Positions 49,691 through 59,200 of a DNA stretch of 64,000 bases are shown here, in pieces. The stretch comes from Puffinus mauretanicus. Its lineage: Eukaryota; Chordata; Aves; Procellariiformes; Procellariidae. Each line of letters opens with the position of its first letter. Positions within the stretch are counted from its first letter, which is position 1. The stretch is taken from NCBI GenBank assembly GCA_023333565.1, contig JAJKFH010000374.1, positions 4,154,001-4,218,000 on the forward strand, written 5' to 3'. The notes beneath the pieces are model-generated. The model made no database searches and was not told where the DNA came from. It was given only the letters and a program-made list of their open reading frames with translations. The position numbers and the translations under genes are program-made.

Positions 49691-51264
49691 AAGTAGATGT
49701 CGTTGTACTATCATGAATTCCCTGAAGCGATCAGCACTTTTACGCTAAGGGACTCTACCTCGGTTTTTTTAAAACAAAGCTGTATTCAACTGAGGAAGAG
49801 CCTCAGGAAGGCTTTTGACTTCCATCGGAAGTGAAATTGGCCCACTGAATGAAAAGCAGTACTGTATTTGTCTAAGCTGATGCTTCACTGAATAATGTGA
49901 CTCATTATTTACGTGGTATATTAGAAATAGATCATTGACTGGTACCTGTGCTTAAGTCACAAGAGGGGAGATTAATATGCTTTGCCTCTTGAAATAATCT
50001 TTCTTCACCTCCAGACTGTGCCAGCTCTCTTATTTATGTGAAAACAGGGAGCTACGTGGAAAGTTGTCAATTTATGTTACATACTGTAACAGAGAAGGCT
50101 GCTGCAGGCCTGCCCCAAACCACACACTCACACACATGAAACTTTCTGATGAGCGAGCTTCCTGCTCCAAAAGCAACGGAGCTGAAGTAAACTCACTGGC
50201 AGCTGAACATGCTATCTCTCCGGGGTGATGTGCTTGTGTTAGTGAATTTGCTGCTATAAACCACAGACTCTCTTTGTACCAAATTTCCCTAAAGATTGGA
50301 AAGAGTCTACGCTGGGAAAGCAAGCTTCAAAACATCTCCAGTGAGCACGGAAGATGTGGTAGTAAAGGAAAAAGCCAAGGATGGTATAAGGGGGAAGGGA
50401 GCGGAGAAGAGAGTGAGGCGAGAGAGAAAATACGTAGAGAACTGTAGTTGGGAGTAAGGGAAAAATTCTTGTGAGGGTACAGTCTGACTTTACGGTCAAA
50501 CACATTTCCCAGGGCTGCACGAATCGGTACCCCAGTGGGCAGCAGCATGTCTGGGCTTGCTTATAATTTGCCAGCAATCTGTCTTGCTCTTCCAGCTTCT
50601 TGTTTTCTCCTCTCCCTTTCATTTTCCCTGCTGGTCTTTAGCATGTTCTCTGGAACTAATGCTGCAACAGGGGCTCTAATATGACTGAGGAGCTACTGCA
50701 ACCAAACTCACTGAGAAATTATTTTTAATGAGCAAAAGCATTGCACTGAAGCAGTGAATTCCTCCTCTAACACAACAAAAAAGATCCTTATACAGTGGAA
50801 ATCCTGCAGTGAAAACTCTTCAGATGAATAGCTTGTTAGAGGATAAAGCAGTTAGGTGAATAAAAGCCTGATTACGTACCTGGAGGTAGAATGTAATAAG
50901 AATCAGAACAAGTAAATTAATAATTTGGCTGCTGCTTCTGACTGTGGGCTGTGCCTGAGCAGTCTTATCCAATACTTGCTTCTGAAAAAGCAAAAGTATT
51001 ACAAGAGGCAGAGTATTCAGAAGAGGATTTTGATCTGCACTTGACTGCCTGCTCATTTGTCTCTGAGCTGGGACTGTAATGTGGGAAGGAGGCATTTCCA
51101 GCTGTTGTCTACATGAGGTGGTCAGTTTGGACAGGACACGTGACATCTCCAGTCGCACTGAGACTCCTTGATGGTAATGTGGCAGAATGACATGACATCT
51201 CTGCACAGCCTGGCAGCGTGATGGCACTCCATTAGATAGATGTGGTAGGGGAGTGGAGTGCTTT
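49691..51264. other. Unique DNA, no gene seen
   Basis: Open frames at 50254-50622 and 50820-51227 (minus) show no family signature. Confidence 0.5.
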
Positions 51265-51269
51265 CACCC
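51265..51269. other. Target-site duplication, left copy (CACCC)
   Basis: These five bases immediately precede the TG terminus of the LTR at 51270 and are identical to 51783-51787. Confidence 0.9.
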
Positions 51270-51398
51270 TGTCGTGGTTTAACCCCAGCCAGCAAAAATA
51301 AACGCCACGCAGCCGCTCGATCACCCCCCCCCCCGGTGGGATGGGGAGAGAATCGGGAGGGCACAAGTAGGAAAGCTCCCGGGTTGAGATAAAAACAG

Positions 51399-51404
51399 TT
51401 TAAT
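51399..51404 (-). promoter_or_regulatory. Poly-A signal ATTAAA of the family A LTR
   Basis: TTTAAT on the plus strand reads ATTAAA on the minus strand. It lies about 155 bases downstream of the TATA box and about 130 bases before the LTR's 3' end, a plausible place for the R-region poly-A signal. Confidence 0.5.
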
Positions 51405-51553
51405 AATTGAAATAAAACTAGGTAGAACAGTAATAATAACAATGAGAACAACAACAATAACAGAATACACAAAACAGGCAATGCACGACACAACCGCTCA
51501 CCGACCGCCGACCGCGTGTCACGAACGGGGGGCGAGCCCCCCCACACACCTGG

Positions 51554-51598
51554 TTTTATACTGAGCATGATGTCACATGGTATAGAATACCCCATTGG
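51554..51598 (-). promoter_or_regulatory. U3 promoter of the family A LTR: CCAAT, CRE-like and TATA boxes
   Basis: Read on the minus strand, a CCAAT box (51598-51594) is followed by TGACATCA (51575-51568), one base from the palindromic cAMP-response element and explained by CpG decay. TATAAAA (51560-51554) comes next. Order and spacing are those of a retroviral U3 promoter, and transcription would run leftward. Activity is inferred only. Confidence 0.6.
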
Positions 51599-51782
51599 CC
51601 AGCTGGGTCCTCCACCCCGGCTGCGCTCCCCCCTCCCGGTGCAAGCATCACCCAGCAACAGCCAAAGCATCAATGGGGCATCAATGGGCCATCAACGCTC
51701 CTTTCACACCGAACCCAAAACACAGCACACCCCCCAAGCTACTGGGAAGAAAGTTAACCCTGTCTCAGCTGGAACCAGGACA

Positions 51783-51787
51783 CACCC
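51783..51787. other. Target-site duplication, right copy (CACCC)
   Basis: These five bases follow the CA terminus of the LTR and are identical to 51265-51269. Confidence 0.9.
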
Positions 51788-52079
51788 TTATTGTGACCAT
51801 CACGTTCCCTTTGGTCAGATGGGGCTAGTGCTCAAAAATGCACACCACGCTGCCGAGCTCCAGAGCTTCCTCCTGGCTCCAGCTCTGAGGAGCTGCTGCC
51901 TCCCCTGAGCTGCCTGCTCTAATCGCAATCCCCAGGCAGCATTTATTTAGCTTGGAGTAAGTGGTTAGTGTTAACCTCACACAGACTTAAGTGCTGCTTG
52001 CGCACCGCTTCCCATTTATTTATTCCTTTTTCTCGTTACAGTCTAGCCCCATTTCCCTTGGGCTTTTGTGCTGCATTTC
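51788..52079. other. Unique DNA, no gene seen
   Basis: Nothing recognised between the LTR and the poly-T tract. Confidence 0.5.
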
Positions 52080-52096
52080 TTTTTTTTTTTTTTTTT
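52080..52096. repeat. Poly-T tract of 17 bases
   Basis: An uninterrupted run of 17 T. No retroposon body was recognised beside it. Confidence 0.95.
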
Positions 52097-53081
52097 GCCT
52101 GTCAAGGTCTTTCCCTCCAAGCCAGCAGTCATATAGAGAAATCCAGACATAAGTGTGAAAATCTCACATACCCAATAAGCCATCATTTTGTTTGGGATAT
52201 GCCCACTGGGTCATTTTAGACCATTCCAGATCAGGGCTGCCAAAGAAAAGGAAAATCCTGGAATCTTTTCGCAAACTGGAAAGTACACTCTCTCCATTTG
52301 GTAGCACAGAGCTATCCTTCATCTAAATACATCTAAAAAGCCCAGTGCCAGCTGAGACTACCTTCCTTGGGCTCGTGACCACTCAGCTTCCCATCGTCAT
52401 CCTGGGTAATTCCCCTCACTAACCTAGTAGAGCTCCCAAAACAGGGATGGCACTGCCACCTCTTCTAAGTGACTGGTAAGCTGCCGTATGAAGCCTAGAC
52501 TGTTAGCAAAACTTCTCTGTCCAAAATAGCTCACGAATGGCTCTGTTTCTGATCCAGTTGAATTTCTCACCTTCTCTTGTTGAATATAGCTGGACTTTGC
52601 ATTTACAGTGTAGCTTCTGTTTGGCTGCAGGGAGAATCTCATCTCTCTGCTAAAAACAAAGTAGTAATTTTCCCCAATGCCTGGCACACACACAGCAGTC
52701 ATCTTTTATGTTTTCCCCAATGGTAATTGCTACCTTCTCTCTCTTCTGTTTTTTCAGACAAACTGTATTAGGAGATGAGCTCTGAGCAAGCCTCTAAATG
52801 AAACATGTCATTGCTTTCACCTGTAGTTTTGCACAAAGCCTCTGAAGTTTTAGCTGTTGTGAATCTGTTCATCTACTTGTCACAGATCTCCCTACCGCGT
52901 TAGTTATCAGATAGCCTGCCTACCTTTTTTTTTCTACTTTGTAACTAAAGATAGCATAGCATTCACTTTATTAAGATAATTTAATGTAAATCTATGACGA
53001 CAGTGCTTTTTCTTTAAGACTTTCTGTCTGATGGTCTTAAATCACATTTATGCATGTTGATGGATTGACTCTAATAGCTCC
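52097..53081. other. Unique DNA, no gene seen
   Basis: The minus-strand open frame at 52424-52702 has no recognisable family. No repeats recognised. Confidence 0.5.
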
Positions 53082-53155
53082 CAATGGAGGAACACAGGAA
53101 ATAAGAGATTTTCCTAAGGTTATACAGGGAGTCAGTGCCAGCTGAACCCTATCTG
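53082..53155 (-). repeat. MIR-like ancient SINE fragment
   Basis: GAGGAACACAGGAAATAAG, GAGATTTTCCTAAGGTTATA, CAGGGAGTCAGTGCCAGCTG and AACCCTAT follow the reverse-complement MIR chain: the GAAAC..AAGT..TTGCCCAAGGTCACACAG..AGTCAGTGGCAGAGC..GAACCC pattern. Only the middle part survives. Confidence 0.5.
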
Positions 53156-54794
53156 TTGGCATTGAGTTAAAGTTTTATCAGGGAGTTCACTTGTGTTGTA
53201 ACAAAAGATACTCGGTGTGTTAAGAACCTAACATCTGAATCAAATGTCTAGAATTTTACATTTTAGTATGCAAAGAGCACAGAGGAGGACAGAAATAATA
53301 ATGTCTTTTTTTCATAGAATTTTTTGGGTGAGTGTGACTGCCATCTCATCTGGATAGGAAAAACTTTACAGTTTGTGTGTCTGATGTGCTGTCTCTCTTC
53401 AATATAAAAAATAGAGATGCACCTGAAGTGTTATGTCACCATCAAAGCACGCAAGTGTCAGCAAGTGCAAATATGCATCCTTCTTTACCTTTCTGTTCTG
53501 CAAAAAACTCAAAAAAAAGAAATTATTTTCCAGTCACACACACTCATTTTACTTCCTTATTCCCTCAAATTTAATCTGGACCAAAATTTGTGCTTTTATT
53601 GCAATTAAAATAGTTTTCTTTGGTTTTTAAAAGGAAAAAAAAGCCTGCTTCCCTTTTGCCAAGACTGCTGTAGATAGCTAGGAAATAACATGTGCAAATG
53701 TGGCTCATTGTGATGTTATCAAAAGTAAGTGCTGAGGTTTGATTGGGTAGTGTTTTATCTTTTCTCCTTCATCCCATTTTGGGCTATTGTTTAAGTAGAG
53801 CTAATGCAGCCAAAGTTCTGCTTGCCAAACGATGAGTTTGGAACTTAAAATACCACTTTAAAAAAAAAGCTCTAGCTTTCAAGAGTAGTTACCCCAAATA
53901 TTGCTGTAGCATGGTGGTTGTAAGCAGCAGTGGAAGTCTTTATTACAAAGTAAACTGCATTATCTGGGATTGCTGCAGATTTATAACATTATAACAGTTG
54001 AATAATTTGTCCCATTTCATGTTACTCTTCCATCTGTTGGGACACTTCCTCAGCACAGCAGCATCCAGGCACACTATGATACTTTTGTATTTTCAAGTAG
54101 GGTACTGATTCAAATACATGTATTCCCTCTACATAGAAACTAATCCATGGAGACTCCCCTTGAGGCTATTATTCAGGCTGAGCACCCAAAAGGCTGGCCT
54201 GGCACCCATTACAGAGGGGGTGGAAGCAGAGCAGAGCAGCTGCGGTTGGGGTCCCTGGAAACAGCTGGATTTGGCCAGCACACTTACATAACCTCAGCCT
54301 TGCATCTCTAACGGCAGGCGTCTTCGAGAGCTGAAGTAACGACAATAATTTTTCCTAGGGGCTTAAGCAGGTCACAAATTTCTTCCTGCAATGAGCAATA
54401 GGCAGTCTGAAGCGACAGAGCCTGTCCCGGCCTATGCTAACAAGGACGGCTTCTGAGAGGAGGGGTTGCAGTGGAGCAGCCAGGTGCTGTGTGGGACTGA
54501 GAGTGAACGATGAAAAATATTTGCAGGGGCAAATACTGCTACTTCTTTCTTGGTGTTTCAGGCAAGGGGCTGTTGAGACAAGGAATGCTGCTCAGCCCAG
54601 CAGCATTCCCGTCAGCTTTCCTCTTTGTCTGCAAGCTTTGAGAAGTTTATGGAAGAGCATATGAGCAGTATCTAATGGGGAATTAGGCAGGGATGCTTGC
54701 AGAGAAAGGAGCAGGAGATGGGCTTTCATAATTGAACAGAAAGATAAGGAAATATATACGTAACAGAAGAGTAGTGGAAAGGGAGCCCTGAGAA
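53156..54794. other. Unique DNA, no gene seen
   Basis: Short overlapping open frames at 53377-53630 encode Lys/Ser-rich chance products. No feature recognised. Confidence 0.5.
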
Positions 54795-54988
54795 TAGGCT
54801 TAGGAGCCAGGGGCTCAAATTTGATTTCTCGCATCTTGTTCTGTTGAAGAAGTCACATCACCCGTCTGCCTGATTTTTCTTATCTGTATAATGGGGGACA
54901 TATTACAGATGTCTTTTTAAGGGGAGGTCTGAGAATTAATGGATCCTGATAGAGTGCCTGGAAGATGAAAAATGCTGAGTATTACCAC
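54795..54988 (+). repeat. MIR ancient SINE relic, sense orientation
   Basis: Almost the whole MIR order is visible on the plus strand. GGCTTAGGAGCCAGGGGCTCAAATTTGATT forms the tRNA-like head. It is followed by GAAGTCACATCACCCGTCTG, TTTTTCTTATCTGTATAATG, GGGGACATATTACAG, GAGAATTAATGGATCC and the tail AGAGTGCCTGGAAGATGAAA, then AATGCTGAGTATTA. The ATCTGTATAATGGGG core and the GTGCCTGG tail are the most diagnostic. Substitutions throughout show great age. Confidence 0.75.
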
Positions 54989-55164
54989 AGCAAATAGTAA
55001 CCCCTTTGACTCATTTATGATCTTATTACCACCAAATGTCTCTCTGGCTTCCTGTCATTTCAACTAAGCCTCCTTCTGATCCTATTAAACACCAGGGGGA
55101 AGATCCTTAGCTAGTGTCAGTTGTCACAGCTCCATTGACTTCAATTATTTCTCTTGCACAACAT

Positions 55165-55362
55165 ATTTCATCCAAAGCACTTCAAGTATTTGAGAGATAT
55201 TGGCCAATTAAGCACCACAACCTCTATGGGAGGTACAGAGTCATACCACAGTTAGAGAAACTTAGAAAAGAAAGGTTAATCAACTTATCCAAGGTCAGGA
55301 AGAAAGCGTAACAGAGATAAGAAAACAGACCAAGAGTCATGCTCCTAATTCTGGAGGTCGCC
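55165..55362 (-). repeat. MIR/L2-type ancient SINE relic
   Basis: Reverse-complement order on the plus strand: TTTCATCCAAAGCACTTCAA, CACCACAACCTCTATGGGAG, GTACAGAGTCATACCACAGT, AGAGAAACTTAGAAAAGAAA, GGTTAATCAACTTATCCAAG, GTCAGGAAGAAAGCG, then ACCAAGAGTCATGCTCCTAA. The AAAGCACTT, AACTT.TCCAAGGTCA and AGTC.TGCTCC words fit L2/MIR. It stands inverted to the MIR at 54795-54988, with about 180 bases between them. Confidence 0.65.
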
Positions 55363-55564
55363 TTGGCCAGGTTTTGGTCTGTGTATCGGGGTGGATCTGA
55401 AGCCAATATTCTATAATGGTCTGCCTTTTTCAGATTCTTACTGGTATGAGACTGAGCAGGACTTCCTTCCTTTTCACGCTCTCATACACTTTTAGTTTTT
55501 ATCATTCTCATTTTATTCAAGGTATCGTAGGAAGAGAATTATGGAGGCAATGCATATAAAAGCT
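55363..55564. other. Unique DNA, no gene seen
   Basis: Nothing recognised between the two old repeats. Confidence 0.45.
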
Positions 55565-55637
55565 GATTCCTCAGCTGGTATAAATTAGAAGGACTTCCCA
55601 AAGGCAATGAGAATACGATGACTTATACCTGAGGATC
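55565..55637. repeat. Old inverted-repeat element
   Basis: The left arm GATTCCTCAGCTGGTATAA (55565-55583) and the right arm TTATACCTGAGGATC (55623-55637) are inverted copies with a 3-base and a 1-base gap. The CTCAGCTGGT.TAAA/TTA.ACC..TGAGGATCTGG pair resembles a palindromic old repeat known from turtles, crocodiles and birds, as I recall it. The class (MITE or LINE end) is not certain. A matching half-word TCCATTGACTTCAAT lies at 55131-55145, so neighbouring DNA may be derived from the same kind of element. Confidence 0.45.
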
Positions 55638-56261
55638 TGGTCCCTAGGGCTTATTTCTGACAGACTATGGCTGTAAGATGCCTAGGGATTTTCAGCCTCC
55701 AGTCACTTAGTTATGCACAGGCTTTCTGAAGCTGCGGGAAGCTAAACTGCCTACTGGTGATGATTGCTTTTCCAATATATTGCAAGCCAGGACTTTATCA
55801 TCATATGTGCAAATGATTCTCAGTAAGCTAGTTTGTGCCCTCATGCCTGCTGAAAGTCCAAAACGGCTGTATCAAATGGTGATACTTAGAATAGCCCCAA
55901 GTGGAAATACTTCAAATATCCACAGTAACTCTGCTGTTTCTGAGATGGGATTTTTTTCCAATATAGGGAGTGTTTGTGCAACTTCAGCATTTTATTCTGC
56001 AAATTTAGACCCTCTTTTAGGGAAGCTAGTGAATGCTGTGATAGTGGAGTTTAATTTATAAATAGCCAGCAGACGAGCATGAGGAGAGGCAATGAATAAC
56101 TCACAGATGGAAGAGTTAGAGATCAGTTGTGACATAATGGCAGAGCAGCAGTGCAGAGCTGAGGAGCAGCGCTCGGCCGGGTCAGCACTCAAAGAGAATC
56201 CACAAGTGCAGTGCTTAATTATATATACAGTTTTAAGTCCAAAATAAACTTGTGTTTTTTT
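55638..56261. other. Unique DNA, no gene seen
   Basis: GATGCCTAGGGATTTTCAGC at 55676-55695 recalls an old amniote repeat word but is too short to call. Nothing else recognised. Confidence 0.45.
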
Positions 56262-56283
56262 AAACAAACAAACAAACAAAAAA
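56262..56283. repeat. (AAAC)n microsatellite
   Basis: Five AAAC-type units run into an A/C-rich tail reaching about 56297. Confidence 0.9.
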
Positions 56284-59200
56284 CCCAAAAAACAACCCTC
56301 ACTGTGTGAAATTTGCAGCTTTAAGGCAGTGCTCATAGTGCCCAGCTAGGAAATAATAATATGTTATTGGCTTTTATTTTTTTAAAGCTACAAACAAGTT
56401 GAAGAGGAAAGCCTATCAGAGCTGTGAGAAACTAAATGTATTTATAAGCTTGAGATCTTCATTTCCTGAAGCAGCTTTAAATCCTGATAGTGTACTGTCT
56501 TTGTACACTGAGTTAAGACCACATTATGTCAAAATACCAGCTATTTATTATTTAGGTAAAGAATAACTGAATCTAAAATGTGCTGTGTTTTCATACTTCG
56601 GGGGAAAACCAGTCCTATCTCTGTAAAGCTCATGAAGATATTTACATTGAAGTAAATATATATAAATGTGTTTGTACACACATTTAAGTAAACGCAGGTC
56701 AGTTCTGGGAGAAGCCAGGTCTAAGAATTCACAGGAGCACTGGAGGAAGGGTTGAGGTGTGTGGAGAGAGAAGCGAGGGGAGGATAGGGCAGCTCAGAAA
56801 CTCAGACTGATTACCTGTGTAATTCCCTGCCTGCCCCTCCACACATGTGTACTTCAGAACTAAGAAGTAGTACTTTCTAACAAAACCCAGTGTCTAAAAT
56901 CCTGGAAATTCTTTTTTCTTCATCCCTATGTGAAGGTTAGATATTACCTTGGGCTAGACTTTCCTGACCTTTTCACCAAACATATCTTGATATGAAAACA
57001 CTTGGTCAGGACTCTTCACCTATGAAAGGGGAGGAAGCTATGAAAAGGAAAAGGCTCCAACCTTCAACTCCAACCTGGAAAACCTGTCTACTTTTTTACT
57101 TCTCCCGTGTAGAAAATATGCTCCCTAGCAAGAGGAAAGGGAGATGCACACACTTTAGGTCAGCAGCCACATACGGGCTATGTATTCGGTCTTCATGACA
57201 ACCTATATCTGGCATATGCTCCCTCTTGGAAATTTCTATCACGTATGTTCTCCCATACCATCTTAGCCTAGATTTTTTCCACTGCTATGGGAACCAGAGG
57301 TATTGATTGCGAGGAGAAGGGGAACTGCTGCTCTACAAGAAACCCAAATAAGAGAAATCGGGAAGTTGTCCTATATGCTTGATATGTCCAAACACTGCCT
57401 TGGAAAATGTTGCCTGACTATTTGGAGGTGCTGTCTCCTCAAGAAGATAATGGCGTGCCATGGAATGAACAATGTCCCTGTCCTCCAGAGAGTGGGCACA
57501 GGGTGGCTTCAGGTGTTCCCCATCTACCCCCAGTGAATGTGTAGAAGTGCCAGCATCCCTCTTAAGGGGTATAGAGCTAAGAACAAATACACATTGTAAA
57601 GTGCCGGAATACTTTATTGTTAGGTGTAAAACCTGTTTCTGTTGACAAGTGCAAGCAGTCTTTACTGTTTGCAGTTAACAGGACCCTAGGGACTTTCTGT
57701 TCATTGGAAGAATAAAAAAGCAAGAGAAAACATTTATGTACTAATACTTTTTGCTGGAGCCTGCACAATTTAGGCACAGACCTGCTACAGGACACTGAAA
57801 GGCCAACTTTATTTTTACATGGCATTTTAGAAGTCTAAAAGCACTCCTTGTGCAACAGTTTCTCAAAGACTTAGAACTGACCTGGTCAACCTGAGTCCAT
57901 AGTAATACAGTAAACGGGTATGTGCTGTGTGAGCATACTGGGTCCTATATCACAAGCCTGGTGGGGTTCTGAGAACACAAAAATAAGGCTTACGTTTGGA
58001 CTAATTAAAGCCAGTGCAACATCACTTCCTCAGCCTCCCCTTCTATAGCCAATGCCTCAGAGTTAAGTCCCGTATCCTTTCCTGGGAATTCTCATATGGG
58101 CCCTGACAATCTTCCTATCCTCGAGACTATGAGAGTGAAAAACTTGCTAGTAGTGCAGTCCTGGGTTCGTGCAGAGGCATCTCCCTCAGAGGGGTCCAGA
58201 ATTGCTTCCAGAAAATACCATTCCTCCCCTCCTACTTTTTGGGAAAGGGAGAGGCATCAAGGCTTGGGTGGCTTGCAGTGGGCTGCTGCCAGTTGAAGGG
58301 GGCTGCTGCCTTCACGTTACTGGCCTCACTACCTCTTTGTAAAAAAGGTAAGGATACAGTCCTAAAAGAAGAATTTCTGTATTATCATAGGCTATATAGT
58401 TGAGGTTTTTTTCTGGCAAGGTCCTTCTAGAAAGGCTATAGCTAAAGAAGGAACCTTTTCTTTCTCCTAAAAGAGTTATTTTATTCCTCGATGGTGCTAC
58501 AGTGTTATTGACTATCTGTCTGCCTATACTTCAGGAGGTCTGTTCAGGTCCTTGCATAGAGAGCTTACACTGATTGCAGCTGTGGCTGGCCTCTCCAAAA
58601 CCATGGTCTTTTGCATATCCCTCTGCCCAGCAAAGGGTATTTAAGACTCTCGCTGGTCATGGGTTGTTCCCTGATGAACAGGAGTATCCTGTCCATCTTG
58701 CTCCTGTTTCAAATGCTGTTATCAACATGTCATACCTTGACTATGTGTCAAAGCTGTTGCAACACACGGTTGAAAATACTGTACTTAGGAGCAAGAGGAC
58801 GTGATGTGAGGACATGGTAGGTGTGCATCATTCTGCATGACCTGGTGGGGTATACAGGAGAGGCAGGCGTTCTCTCTGAGGGTCATTCTCAGAGGAAATC
58901 CCTGGGTCCCTCTGTTCAGGTAATATTTTCTGGTCAGGGAGAGGGAATGCTATAGGAACTGTGTGCCACCTGGCTGGTTCAGTGTCACTTCTGACATTTA
59001 GCTAATATACAAATATGGTTCTCACTCTCATTTTTTCCAACTCTAAAAAAATGTTAAAATGTATAAAAGCCATCATGTTATCATCAGTTTTGATGATAGC
59101 ATTAAACAGTGTATTAAGGCATTCCCTTCGGTGTACAATTCATACCTCTTAGCCTGGAGGTGCATTTATTATTAAAATGTCTCAGATCCACATATTGTGA

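Larger units (their letters stand above)
51270..51782 (-). repeat. Solo LTR, family A (complete, 513 bp)
   Basis: This is a complete LTR on the minus strand with termini TGTC..GACA (short inverted repeats TGTC/GACA), flanked by perfect 5-bp duplications CACCC. Reading leftward, U3 starts with CCTGGTTCCAGCTGAGACAG and carries a CCAAT box, a CRE-like TGACATCA, a TATAAAA box and an ATTAAA poly-A signal. An A/C-rich (plus-strand) R/U5 segment and an 11-C run at 51324-51334 follow, and the LTR ends GTTAAACCACGACA. I recognise the overall pattern as a very common bird ERVL-type LTR, from memory. Duplication of five bases, intact signals and many retained CpGs (51486-51540) suggest a comparatively recent insertion. 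No internal viral sequence flanks it, so it is a solo LTR. The antisense frame at 51122-51673 is not a gene. Confidence 0.93.

Noticed and set aside
51122..51673. 183-codon minus-strand open frame
   Set aside because: It runs through most of the solo LTR and into flanking DNA. LTRs carry no gene here and the product is low-complexity Leu-rich in its middle.
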